A stretch of 64,000 nucleotides of DNA, from the NCBI RefSeq assembly GCF_910592395.1, contig NC_088314.1, positions 16,033,998 to 16,097,997 of the forward strand, given 5' to 3'. The notes under the pieces are model-generated. The model saw only the letters and a list, made by a program, of their open reading frames with translations. It was not told the origin of the DNA and did no database searches. Numbering within the stretch: the first letter of the stretch is position 1; every line of letters starts with the position of its first letter. Made by a program: the position numbers and the translations under genes. This stretch comes from Lineus longissimus (Eukaryota > Nemertea > Pilidiophora > Heteronemertea > Lineidae). Shown one piece after another: positions 33,530-45,100 of this stretch.

Positions 33530-34190
33530 GATGCATTTTAAGCTTACCTCTCAGAGAGGTAAGCTTTTGCATTGGCGAAGCGTCCGTCGTCCGTCGTCGT
33601 CGTCGTCCGTAGTCTCTTAGTAGGGCACGTTTCGTAACTACTGGAGCCATTGACTTGGTACATCTGTACCACTATGTAATGGGACCTTAAAGACAAAATT
33701 TCGGTCCGGTCTGATTCTTCGTTTGGCCACAAGGTGGCTTAAACCGAAAACACAAAAAGTGCTATATCTCCTTAAATAAGGGCTCGATCATCGTCAAATT
33801 TTTATCAAAGGTACATCTAATGACGATACATGACATATCACACGGGTTTTTGAGTTGACCTACTTTTCAAGGTCACAGCTGAGGTCAATTAGCGTAAAAT
33901 AACCGTTATTGGCACATTTCGCAACTAATGAAGCTATTGACTTGAAACTTGGTACAATTGTACCTCTTAGTGAAATGACCTTGGACACCAAATTTCGGTG
34001 TGGTCTGATTATTCGTTTGGCCACCAGGTGGCTTAAACCGAAAACGGTAAAAAGGGCTATATCTGCTGAACTAATAAGAATGGCTGGATCTTTGCAAAAC
34101 TTTCATCATCGGTATGTAATAAGGCTACACATCACCTCAGTCCAATTTTTTATTTGACCTACTTTCCAAGGCCACCGTGGTCAAATACTT
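33530..34190 (+). repeat. Dispersed (CGT)n-led repeat, copy 2
   Basis: It begins with a perfect palindrome AAGCTTACCTCT-CAG-AGAGGTAAGCTT (33539-33565), then TTTTGCATTGGCGAAGCGTCCGTC and (CGT)n (33592-33606), then two units with the same landmarks as 30720-31890. It contains TGACCT-N8-AGGTCA (33856-33875). It is nested within the Ginger-like element. Confidence 0.7.
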
Positions 34191-34388
34191 CGCTGATGTG
34201 TCTGTCTGACGAGTGGTATGCACAATGGCCCTGGCCATTTCATTCGAATACGGCACTTTACACTGCCATAACCAATACATCTGACCCCTTAATTTGCATG
34301 GCAGATACAGCTCAATGATGAGGTGGATGGGAAGTTTTCCTTTCACCGAGCATTTTCAACTGCTATAGCTTTTTCATCGCTTTTTCAG

Positions 34389-37300
34389 AACAATGCAAAG
34401 CAGCCTCGGAGTTCGTCGGTTTACCCGATCGATGATGACGTTTACAAGGAGTTGTATCGTTTTCTGTCGGAAGACGTACGATGGCGGGAACTTTCAACGC
34501 CTGCGGAAATGAAAGCATACCAGAAGAAGATTTCTGGCAGGTACCGAATCATGAGAAAAACCAATCCGCTAAATGGGAACGACGAGGAAAGCATTGTGGA
34601 AGTCGGTGGACATAGGATAGTTCCGAGGATATCAGAAATTGACCCTATAGTCAGGTATTTCTTTGGCCAATATAAAGGACTCGCTGCCAAGAAACTATCC
34701 GCCGTTATATCCAGGCAATACTGTGCGATGGGAGAAAAGCTTGTGCGTCGATATCTTGCAAAAATGAAAGAGAGTCAGAGCCGAAAACCTCTCTTCTCCA
34801 ACAAAGCTCCGCTTCGGCCTGTTCTGGCAAAATCAGTGATGGCCCAGATCCAAATGGACCTTGTGAACTTCTTAAACATGCCCGTAGAAATAGACAACAT
34901 GAAGTACTGTTACGTTCTCTCAGGGCTCGACATCTTCTCAAGATATCTTTGGCTGAGGCCACTTTGCGACAAAGGGTCGCCTGGGGTGGCTGAAAAGCTG
35001 TGTGAAATATTTATGGAACACGGCTGCCCCAAAATAATCCATTGCGATAACGGCGGAGAATTCAAAAAGATGGTTAGCAGACTAGCAGAGAGGTTAAACG
35101 TAAAAATCATCAAGGGTCGGCCGTATCATCCCCAGACCCAAGGAAAGGTTAGTTTCAATGCGCTTAAATGTTTAGAAAATACAGGTACAGTAGGACAGAT
35201 TGGAATTTGTTTCAATGGACCCCCGGGAAAATGAATTTAACTCAGGGTCTTGGAGACATATGTAGTTCCACTGGTAGGTCCGACTGTCAGTGAATAAATT
35301 TATATCCAAATCGTCACTTTACATTTGTCCCCTGTTGTTACTGCAACCCATGAACTCCTCCATGAAATTATAGGTCCCGCAGATATGAAATTCGTGCTTG
35401 TGAATAAATCTTAACGGACAATAATAATCCTGTTCTTTGTTTTCAGGTTGAAAGGGTACACAGAACGTGGAAAGAGAAACTCGCGTTTGACATTTCACAA
35501 TTTGTGCAAACGGGCAAGGCTCATAATTGGGTTGAAGGATTGCCGTCCTACGCAAGACTGTACAACAACTCCCCGCACGAAGCTTTTAAGAGTAAGTACA
35601 CATCTAAAGGTTTTTATGATCCGAGGAGACTACAGTACTTGGAGATCTCCAGGATCCGCCATCAAATTTTGCCCCCTCCTGATACCCCCCTCTGAATTAT
35701 TACCCCTAGGAATTCCTAGTAGGACATGAAAGTTTTCGTCTGTGATCAGAGGGACAGAAAAATATTTTGGGGAAGACAAAAGTCAGGTACATGTACCACC
35801 AAGCAATGGAAAATTGCCCGGCGACTTTTCATGTGTACCTTTTTTCAGATAAATATTGTCATTTTGAGTCGTACTTCGCCCGAGCGCCTTGGTTGCCTGG
35901 CAGTAAAGAAAAGAATAAGAACGACGATGGAACAACAACCGAGGACGAAGACGAACATGAGGAGGAGGACGAAGAAGAAATGGGGGTGATTTTCCTTTAT
36001 AAATAATTCCTAGATGCGGGATGCAGTCATCCTTCGTCCAGCGGGTTTATTTTTGCTTGCTCCTCTTTCATGTGACAAATCAGTAAAGAGGTTCTGGTGA
36101 AATTTCTGTGTTGAGCTTCCAAGATAGTTGAACACCTGAGCGAGAAATCACGACTTAATGCTCCGAAAAAAACGAAGGTGGTAGGTTCGAATATTCCTAT
36201 GTGATATTTTCTTCGATGGGCCCTATGTGTGCTGAAGATGAGCCAAATTGGAAGGGGGGTGTTGTTTTGGCATAGAATGACCCACATGGAAAGTAAAATC
36301 TCTCCCGTTGTTTGCCTCATACTCTCAATGTTTCCCCGTCTTTTTCAGGTGGATACAAAAGAGAACAGTGCAACCCTGGATGATGTTCAAGCTTTCAAAG
36401 CAGCTGCCGATGAAATTAGAGAAGAGGTCAGAAAGACTTCGAAGAAATACGCACAGAAGATGGTTAACAAAAAGCTTGGCAAATCACCTCCAAGTGTATA
36501 CGCAGTTGGGGATAAAGTGTTGGTGCGGATTCAAGGTAGAGAACAGCGGAAAAGTGGAAAGAAGGTGAAGGCACCAAAGGCTGTCGAGGGGGTCGTTACA
36601 AAGGCTCGCAAACAAAAGTACCGTTACAGGGTAAAATACATCCTAGATGATGCCGAAAATGAAGGATTGTTTTCGGTGAGCGATATCACGTCTATGACGC
36701 GTGAAGAAGAAGCGAAACGCCGACCGAGAACTGCGAAGACAACAGAGGAATATCTATTCGAGGAGTATATAAAGAATACAGCGTATTTCTCATCTGTGGA
36801 AGCAATGTTGGAATTCATTGAACTCAACCAAGCAATTGAATGCTCAAGATTGGAACACCAGTCAAGAAATAGCATGCAAGAGCGATTCTTTGCAACCATC
36901 ACTAACCATGGTCTCCAGGTTAGACGAGAAATTGAAGGCGATGGGAACTGCATGTTCGCAGCTTTCGTCGACCAGTTGGAACGCGTCGGCATAATGATGC
37001 ATTTACAAACGAAAGTGTGTTTGAGAGTACCGAGAATACCTCAGATAATGTGCGTGGTTCCGTAGACTTGCAGTCCCCAACGGTGTCGATGGGAAAACCC
37101 CATGAAGGACCCGATGACCCATCAGATACTTTACCTCTGGATGCTGAATGACCTTTGGATGATGATGAAATAAGACAGGCTGTAAGAGCGGAAAGGGGTG
37201 AAAATTTAACGGAATGGGATGCTATCTCAGAAAATCACTGGCTCTTTGGCATAACGGTTGCGAGCATGCTGTGGGCCAGAGATGCACAGACGAGAGGAAT

Positions 37301-37547
37301 CACACTGGAAAAGGTCAATGGGCATTACGTTTTGAATGAAGAACTGATCGCGATGGACGATTTTGACGCATTCCAGGGGAAAATGACAGCAGAGGATTAT
37401 CGAAAACGCTTCAAAGACAAGCTTCTTAACATTTGGCTTGCCAAATTTCGACCTTCAACAGCTTTTCCGGAAGACGGTGATTTTCTCCTAATAAACTCAA
37501 CATCAGCTAGAGAATTTGATGAGTGGAGGTGCTCCTATCTGATGTAG
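34389..37547 (+). pseudogene. Ginger-like transposase: integrase core, GPY/F-like, OTU; four exons, late frameshift
   Basis: Predicted exons are 34389-35147, 35447-35591, 35849-35985 and 36349 onward. All have GT-AG borders (donors AAG|GTTAGT, AAGA|GTAAGT and GGGG|GTGATT; acceptors with T-rich tracts) and compatible phases. Exon 1 carries the integrase core with Asp in IQMDLVNF and in IIHCDNGGEF; the Glu is at the start of exon 2, giving a D-x34-E spacing after GRPYHPQTQG. Exon 3 is acidic (EDEDEHEEEDEEE). Exon 4 has a GPY/F-like stretch (VGDKVLVRI...YRYRVKYI) and an OTU-protease motif GDGNCMFAAFVDQL with its catalytic Asp and Cys. Soon after, near 36990, the frame shifts; the new frame has one TGA (37149-37151) and then runs to 37547. 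The OTU domain is cut short. A HHCC finger is not evident. Confidence 0.7.
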
Positions 37548-38610
37548 TTAATAACAACCGTAACATGTGTAGCTTCACTTTACTTTACCGTGAACAAAGG
37601 TCTAGTTTTGTTTAGTAAATAGTCAACTAAACATATAATTAAACATGACATGAACCATGATTATACACTTTATGATAATTTTCATGAGAACCCCTAATTT
37701 CGTTCAAAGGCTATCATTCCAGAGATTTTTCTGACGAAAAAATATATCGTAGTCAGTAATTGTACTGTCTGTATCTATTAGAAAATACATAGTAAGTGAT
37801 CTTAATGTTTGCACGGATTCATTTTACTCAGTCATAGCACCAAAAGAGGCGAATTTTGCATTTCTAGACACTTTAGGCCATAGCTTTGTTCGAAAAAGGC
37901 TAATAAGGGTCTAATTTGTTAGCCAACTCCTTGCGACACAAAAGGATGGCGTGCCTTTTCCACAAGCTAGCTTGCCAAATTAAAGTGCAATTAGACCCTA
38001 ATTACTTATTTCTGTCCAAAGTTAGGGCTCTTTTTTGTCTAGAAGGTTTAGAAATGCAAAACCTGCCTCATTTGGTAATATTAGTGGTAATGGGTGTCCC
38101 CACGACTGGATCATCTGACTAGCCACGGGTAGTTGGACCTAAGATCTTTGGATCTCAATGCCAATTGTCAACTGAGATATCCTTCATCTACGATTGTTTT
38201 AGCCTTACTAATATCTGTCACAATAACCTATATCTAAAGATGATGAGCAATAAACATGTCAATAAACATGAATAAGCAGGGACAAGTCCTGATGCAGGGC
38301 GGTCAAACAATCTTTGGAGGACACCATGTACATTTTTTACACTGAAAAAATCAACATGAAAATCATACAGCCGACGCACATGCATGTCAAATGCCTGTGC
38401 CGTCATTTTACAACCCGCATTCATTCAAGACCAAAATACCAATGGCTACAATCAAATTGTTGCTCTTTTTGTGCCCAATATCTTCAGGATATTCAGGAAG
38501 TCAGCTGCATGGACAATGGGAGATATTTGCGTCATTGCGGATAAGAAGACGAACGATCATCCTGCCTTGCTTAGGCGTTTTTAAATCATTCAGACTGATT
38601 GCAAACTCTC
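37548..38610. other. 3' non-coding part of Ginger-like element
   Basis: AT-rich, with no coherent coding frame between the transposase end and the right TIR. Confidence 0.5.
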
Positions 38611-38760
38611 GTATAGTAGGCATATTAGAGTTGGAACAAACCGTTCACCCGGTAGAGACATCTTGCGGCTGAATACTTATCTGTCTCCATCATAGTTGGC
38701 ATATTTAAGTTGGAATCATGTCCATCACAGTTGGCACTATAATAGAGTTGGAGCGTAACA
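38611..38760 (-). repeat. Right TIR of Ginger-like element
   Basis: Inverse of 32697-32846 with a handful of mismatches; it ends ...GGAGCGTAACA at 38760. Confidence 0.85.
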
Positions 38761-38841
38761 GGCCTAGTGACCGGCTAGTGACCTAGGCTTGGTAAGGTCC
38801 GTATAGGCCTACCCCCGATGTCACTAGCCGGTCACTAGGCC
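38761..38841. repeat. 22-bp perfect inverted repeat abutting the Ginger right end
   Basis: GGCCTAGTGACCGGCTAGTG... (38761-38782) is matched in perfect inverse at 38820-38841 over a 37-bp loop. Each arm itself repeats CTAGTGACC. It starts at the very first base outside the TIR. Confidence 0.8.
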
Positions 38842-39132
38842 TACCCGGAGGACTGTTTCACCATTCTTTCAAAGAGCCTGCTAATAAATAAGGATACAAG
38901 AATTCCCATTTCTTTAACAAGGAAAGCCTTTATTTTAACAATACATGTATAAACATCTTCAGCATACGTCCTGGAACCCTAGTTACATTGTATATTGAAA
39001 CCAGCTCAACCCAGATATTCGATGACGTCATCCTCCACAAAAAAGTGGTTTCTGGAACTACTGGCAAATTGCTATCAATTAAGTCAGCTGGGACGAGATT
39101 GGCAGTTGAAAGGGTATAAATTGTGGAAGGAA
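38842..39132. other. Short spacer, nothing recognised
   Basis: It ends in GGAA (39129-39132), the left target duplication of the next LTR element. Confidence 0.5.
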
Positions 39133-40425
39133 TGTAACAGACGGCTTAAATTTCTGCGATGAGCGGTATATAAAAAGTCTACCCATTTTGGGGTGAAATT
39201 ATCATGGTCTTGAGGGTTCATCAAAGCTTGAATTTTATGGACAATAATCGCAGGCATATTGCAGTGGAGTCCCCTTCTGTGGAGGATCGATATAATTATT
39301 GCAAGCGGTCACACACTCGCTCTGGGGTGACACTTTATTTTCGGCAGCACCTGCTGAGATCTTTATGTAAGGGCCGTGTACAAAACTATAGGAAGCATTA
39401 GAATCATTCGTATAAGTACCCTTCAGCGGGTGCCTAAATTGGTGAACATTTTATCGAAACACATTAGAAGAATACAAATTGAAATCGTGATGTCTGAAAA
39501 CTATACATTTTAGATAAGAACGTTTCATTTCATGACGCGAATTTAAACAAATGATATATACATGTATACGGTCTTGACTATCTTTGGACCGGACGTGGTT
39601 CAGGTTGAAAGTGGTTTAAAATATTAGATGGCGTAAATGAGCCGAGACAGTGTTAAACTTAAAGGGGAATTACCCCATTTTAATTATGGATGGACTCAAT
39701 TTGAAATTGATGGTATAAAATATATAAGCGGTTGTTATTTCAACTTTCCCGGGGTGTTTGACATCACTTTAAATTCTTAGCGACCCTTAAACAGGAATAG
39801 CAGAAACGTTTCATGCATCACTTGAAATTGAGAGAGTTGGATCGGGTCAGGCTATCGAAAAGGTTTTTTTACAAGTATACAGCTGTTGCGCTGGTTCGGG
39901 GCTTGATGTCGCCATTTTGGGTTCGTCGGGACAATTGGCCGTGGTCACAGATGCTTTCTTGCATAAGGGCCAAAGTGGTCGGAACCGAAAATTCTGACGA
40001 TCCTCGGGATGGCTACTCGAGTACCTGATTGGTCAGACATGATGTATCGGGGCGTTGCGTTCGACTGGGCATGCGCAGCAGCTGGGTACTCAAGGAAGGG
40101 ACGCTCTGGAACCGAGAGACTTCTGGAGAGATTTCGATCGACGACGCATGAGACCTCTTCAGTACACGGCCGGTAACATTTTAGAATTATACCTCCACAA
40201 AAGTGTCTCAAAGAAAAATCTATTGATCACCCTATAACCGTTTTTTCCATTCAATTCGTCGACATCTACCTGGATTGACCCTTTGCGGGCTTCTATCGCC
40301 TGCGTTGCAGGTCAAGATCTTGGACCTCTGGGGACCCACATCACCATAGGTTGGGTGTCCACTGACAATCTGGCTCTCACCCTTTTTAAGCCGGATCTCA
40401 GGGAGGACGCCAGCGAAAGGTGACA
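39133..40425 (+). repeat. 5' LTR (1,293 bp)
   Basis: Paired with 43688-44981. The short open frames inside are duplicated in both LTRs and are not genes. It should contain promoter and poly(A) signals; TATATAAAAAG at 39167 is a TATA-like candidate. Confidence 0.9.
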
Positions 40426-40436
40426 TGGTAGCAGAA
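40426..40436 (+). promoter_or_regulatory. Primer-binding site, initiator-Met tRNA type
   Basis: TGGTAGCAGAA directly follows the LTR. The first ten bases equal the complement of the 3' end of animal initiator-methionine tRNA (from memory), after which the match fades. Confidence 0.7.
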
Positions 40437-42561
40437 CTGCTGAAAGGTGTTCGTTTCCCCATAGCGTTTATAATACTATTTGTACATTTTGTTTTCAATC
40501 TTCGATCAAAACTTTGTACCTTCATTAGCGGTTCGATTGAAGTCCAGTCGGTCACTGTTTTCTTTGTAAGATTGCTTTGATATATGTTCATTCAGTATCA
40601 GTGAGGCATGTATTAGTGTCGTCAATAGCATCGATCATCAGGCATGATGTGAGTTCAATAGATCGGGGGACATTTATGTATTTGAGAACTAATCAAATCA
40701 ATACTCAGACAGAGTCACGCGAAATAACAGTTACGACTTTGTTCATTTCTCATACCATTTACTGCACTTCTAAAAAGTAGTTGTTTTACGCAGTGTCTTA
40801 TATGTTTACAGCTCAGTTTCAGACTCTACATGCCGTATGTATCGAGGACTACCATATTTAGAAAAGACATTGTTGCTTGTACCAATACGAGTGAGTGAAG
40901 TGCATTCCAAATCGCATCACGCCATCCTGTGACTGCAGATCAACTTGACCCAGCCTCCCATCCGACTTTTAGTCAATCTGCTCCACAGCCAACCATTACT
41001 CTAATCGTGCAACACGAAGAATACAACAGACGACGGTCTACAATACAGTCTCACACAGCCTCTTGAAATAAACAAGTTCAACGGACATTATTTGCTGTTT
41101 ACTGGGAGGAGGTTATCCACAGTGCGTTTAGACGTAATAATCAGTACAATATCTGCAGCCAGACGAATCAAACTTCGTTATCCATCGTGTATGTTTAGAC
41201 GTTTTGGTCATCAAGTGAGGACATGCAGAGAGATGCCTTGGATGCCGTCGAAACGTTATATTATATACATCGTGCTACGACCAAGGTGATGCTCTACTTC
41301 CTTACACGGAATTTCTGATAGCACGGATGTTTATAGGAATTACTTCATCTCATTCGTGTACATGCAATAGTGCGACATCTTATGCCAACATTTCTTCCAA
41401 GACGCGAGGACGCGTCTTCTTCGAAGGAGGGAGCTGTAACAGTGTCCAGAACACTGTTTGTTATATTATTGGACCTATCCATTCTAGGCCCTAAAGCATA
41501 CCCTTTTGGATCAGACATGTGGTTAGATATTTACGTGAGCCAATCTGGTGTCAGTCAAGGTTGGCAAACCTGCGATTACTGCATTAAGCGACAACATATT
41601 GTGTCGATCACGAGTGTATCATCCCATGCTAGCATTTTTGTGATTGGTCCTTTCCGATGATCTGATGACACGTTTGACTCCCGAAGGGTAACATATGGGG
41701 CACAAACTAGGAAACGTGGCTTTTTCTCTTCGACCATCCTGGGCAATGGACGCATATCAGGGACGCGGGTAATTTCTACGGTAATCAATAATTTCCGATT
41801 ATTCCTCAGCTACATGTATGTGAGGCTGAAGGCTAAATTGTCAATAGCCAGGCATGAAAATCATGTTCCCCCGTTCCTGATATGGCCTCATAGCCAAGGT
41901 AGGTCATATCCCGCCTGCGCTTCTATCCACTAATTAGGCCTATTTGGTTGTTCTATATTCTATCAAGTTAATCCCCCTCTCTGTAAAATTATCCCAACAA
42001 AGTCATGAAACATATATCGAGTATTTTAGTTGGTTCTTTCGGTATCTCTCTGCTGAGCGACCGCAGTCCCTCTTGCATCGAAACTGTGAGTCAAGATCTC
42101 ACCTCTGGGTAGGCAAACTTACGTTAAACTGGGTATCGGCTAATGGTTTTATTCTACTGTATTTAGAACCAACATCCAATATCTAGCGATCCGTAATATG
42201 CCATCGACATTTGCAGTAGGGCCGTTTCGTAATATCGACTCCGACTTATGACTTCGATAGTGTTTCCGACTTGGTTGTACTCGGTGGGAGGACTCCTAAT
42301 TCACCTGGACCGGATAGACTCTTTTCTTTCCTTTGTTGTTATGATATAGCAGTCTCAGCAAAATGTCGCTGGGCGGAACTCTTCTTGCTTCTCGTGAAAG
42401 ACATTGGATTTAGTCCCCAGGGCAGTTTTCCCGACTAATTCATTATTACATCTCTCATATTGATTGCTTATTAGGCGTTTTACTGTGTTGGTGAGGGCTT
42501 TAGTTGTCTTCAGTGTCTAGCCAGCCTGGAGGAACCAGGCGTAACATATCCGTCAAACGCC
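40437..42561 (+). other. Non-coding interior of the LTR element
   Basis: About 2.1 kb. Open frames are under 100 codons with no Gag, protease or RT motif. LPRREDASSSKEGAV near 41396 vaguely resembles the tail of some pol proteins, too weak to call. Confidence 0.5.
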
Positions 42562-43513
42562 AAGGAGGATACCGCGGTGACGTCACGGCTTTTCCAAGAT
42601 GGCGCTGCATATTGTAAACAAACTCGATCCACGGCCAAGGGAAAATCAAGTCATCAAAAAAGTTAGATTTTTCGCATCAAATCAGAGTTATTAGTACTTT
42701 TCTGCAATGAAATAAGTCTTCAGACAATAAGCTATCATTTGAATAATGAAAAGTGCTGTTTTGATGGGGAAAAATAGGGTTTTTTAAACCAAATAGCCGG
42801 CACCGATCTTCCAAAATTAGCGATGGTTTCAAAACAGTCTCCCAGATATGGGGCAATCTCTTCATTATCATAATGGGATTTGGAGGCATGTTTACAGATT
42901 TTACAAGTTCGAGACCTGTAATACCTAAAACTCGCATAGATCCCCATAGATCCCCTCTATTTGTCGAGTTAGCGCCCCTGTAAGATCATGCATTTTCGGA
43001 CACTAGAACGAAATCTTCCTGCGGATGTCGCGGTTTCGGTGATGATTTAAGGAGAAATTGACTGTTCTTAGAATTGTATGTGACAGAAATGAGTTCATAC
43101 TTCATGAATACATGAATATATTATGATATGGGCGGGCTTCTAAGTCAAAACAATAACAAACTCAACTGCATCTCTACCGTGTATCGCGTAGTGCATTGCC
43201 TAGTGTATTTCGTAGTGTATTTTAGCGGAGACATTATTTCCCATTATTTCCGCACTTTGGCCACGCCAAACGTCTTTTTTATTCGTGGAAGTTAATCTGC
43301 TCTGTAAATTTTATTCTACACAGGAAGAATCCATACTAGGTATTGCAATATTTCATGTCTATTGGTGTTTTTGTGTACAGGAGCGCACCAGACAGTGAGA
43401 CGTGGAGATGTGTTCAGTGCTGGTGCTGTCAGTAGACTGAATCTGATTGGCCATAGCGATCACTAATATGGGTCGGGATCACGTGATGTGACGTCACCGC
43501 GGTATCCTCCCTG
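42562..43513. mobile_element. 952-bp DNA element with 9-bp target duplication
   Basis: TIRs CA(A/G)GGAGGATACCGCGGTG... (27 bp, one mismatch) are flanked on both sides by GTCAAACGC (42553-42561 and 43514-43522), a 9-bp target duplication typical of Mutator-like or some Merlin elements. It lies inside the LTR element and so is younger than it. No transposase is present. Minus-strand frames at 42947-42677 are short and unrecognised. It is non-autonomous. Confidence 0.8.
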
Positions 43514-43687
43514 GTCAAACGCTATAGAATTCTATCGATGTGTTCATGAGAGGTGTGATTCTGGGCTACTTGGAGAAACTGTTATGGGGTCATTATGAGC
43601 TCCTATTTCCCCTTATGACAGGGTGACCGGAGAGGTGATGGTATTTTATTCACATTCCGGGAGTAATGTGTCACTCGGGGGTGAGGG

Positions 43688-44981
43688 TGTAACAGACGGC
43701 TTAAATTTCTGCGATGAGCGGTATATAAAAAGTCTACCCATTTTAGGGTGAAATTATCATGGTCTTGAGGGTTCATCAAAGCTTGAATTTTATGGACAAT
43801 CATCGCAGGCATATTGCAGTGGAGTCCCCTATTGTGGAGGATCGATATAATTATTACAAGCCGTCACACACTCGCTCTGGGGTGACACTTTATTTTCGGC
43901 AGCACCTGCTGAGATCTTTATGTAAGGGCCGTGTACAAAACTATAGGAAGCATTAGAATCATTCGTATAAGTACCCTTCAGCGGGTGCCTAAATTGGTGA
44001 ACATTTTATCGAAACACATTAGAAGAATACAAATTGAAATCGTGATGTCTGAAAACTATACATTTTAGATAAGAACGTTTCATTTCATGACGCGAATTTA
44101 AACAAATGATATATACATGTATACGGTCTTGACTATCTTTGGACCGGACGTGGTTCAGGTTGAAAGTGGTTTAAAATATTAGATGGCGTAAATGAGCCGA
44201 GACAGTGTTAAACTTAAAGGGGAATTACCCCATTTTAATTATGGATGGACTCAATTTGAAATTGATGGTATAAAATATATAAGCGGTTGTTATTTCAACT
44301 TTCCCGGGGTGTTTGACATCACTTTAAATTCTTAGCGACCCTTAAACAGGAATAGCAGAAACGTTTCATGCATCACTTGAAATTGAGAGAGTTGGATCGG
44401 GTCAGGCTATCGAAAAGGTTTTTTTTACAAGTATACAGCTGTTGCGCTGGTTCGGGGCTTGATGTCGCCATTTTGGGTTCGTCGGGACAATTGGCCGTGG
44501 TCACAGATGCTTTCTTGCATAAGGGCCAAAGTGGTCTGAACCGAAAATTCTGACGATCCTCGGGATGGCTACTCGAGTACCTGATTGGTCGGACATAATG
44601 TATCGGGGCGTTGCGTTCGACTGGGCATGCGCAGCAGCTGGGTACTCAGGGAAGGGACGCTCTGGAACCGAGAGACTTCTGGAGAGATTTCGATCGACGA
44701 CGCATGAGACCTCTTCAGTACACGGCCGGTAACATTTTAGAATTATACCTCCACAAAAGTGTCTCAAAGAAAAATCTATTGATCACCCTATAACCGTTTT
44801 TTCCATTCAATTCGTCGACATCTACCTGGGTTGACCCTTTGCGGGCTTCTATCGCCTGCGTTGCAGGTCAAGATCTTGGACCTCTGGGGACCCACATCAC
44901 CATAGGTTGGGTGTCCACTGACAATCTGGCTCTCACCCTTTTTAAGCCGGATCTCAGGGAGGACGCCAGCGAAAGGTGACA
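43688..44981 (+). repeat. 3' LTR (1,294 bp)
   Basis: Near-identical to 39133-40425. The one-base length difference comes from a T run near 44418. Confidence 0.9.
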
Positions 44982-44999
44982 GGAACGCACCCGATTTCA

Positions 45000-45100
45000 C
45001 GCGGTACTTGCACAGTGATTCCACGGTTTAGTACTGACTATTCCATGGTTTAGCACAGGTTACATGGTTTCACTGCTTCCAAGTTTTATCAACTACCAAC
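45000..45100. repeat. TTCCA(A/T)GGTTTA-like repeat
   Basis: There are three or four variants of TTCCACGGTTTAG/TTCCATGGTTTAG, ending in a phrase shared with 95-112 of the window. It abuts the truncated end of the pogo-like gene. Confidence 0.4.

Larger units (their letters stand above)
32697..38760 (+). mobile_element. Ginger-like DNA transposon (integrase-type transposase, OTU remnant)
   Basis: A 6,064-bp element has about 150-bp TIRs (32697-32846; 38611-38760) starting TGTTACGCTCCAACTCTAT. Each TIR holds five or six CCAACT-type subrepeats spaced 15-65 bp apart, likely transposase-binding sites. The gene between them codes a retroviral-type integrase, a GPY/F-like segment and an OTU motif, the content I remember for Ginger1 elements. 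There are no LTRs, RT or RNase H. A 4-bp target duplication expected for Ginger was not found (CGTC versus GGCC). A (CGT)n-type repeat copy occupies much of the 5' region. Confidence 0.75.
39133..44981 (+). mobile_element. Young LTR retrotransposon with 1.29-kb LTRs, no pol
   Basis: The element is 5,849 bp. Both LTRs start TGTAACAGACGG and end GGTGACA. A 4-bp target duplication GGAA flanks them (39129-39132 and 44982-44985). A primer-binding site TGGTAGCAGA follows the left LTR directly, and a purine-rich GGGGGTGAGGG precedes the right one. About 11 differences in 1,293 bp (roughly 99 percent identity by eye) mark a recent insertion. The 3.3-kb interior has no gag or pol, so movement must rely on another element's enzymes. 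Superfamily is undetermined. Confidence 0.9.

Noticed and set aside
32697-38760. Reading the Ginger-like region as an LTR retrotransposon because of its integrase and TG...CA ends
   Set aside because: The 150-bp ends are inverted, not direct, and there is no gag, RT or RNase H.
41396-41440. End of a pol gene in the 1.29-kb-LTR element (EDASSSKEGAV)
   Set aside because: Similarity is to a low-complexity acidic tail only; no upstream pol domain exists.
39204-45024. Paired open frames of 60-90 codons appearing twice (for example 39204-39401 and 43759-43956)
   Set aside because: They lie in the two copies of a 1.29-kb LTR; the duplication explains their recurrence and they show no protein family features.
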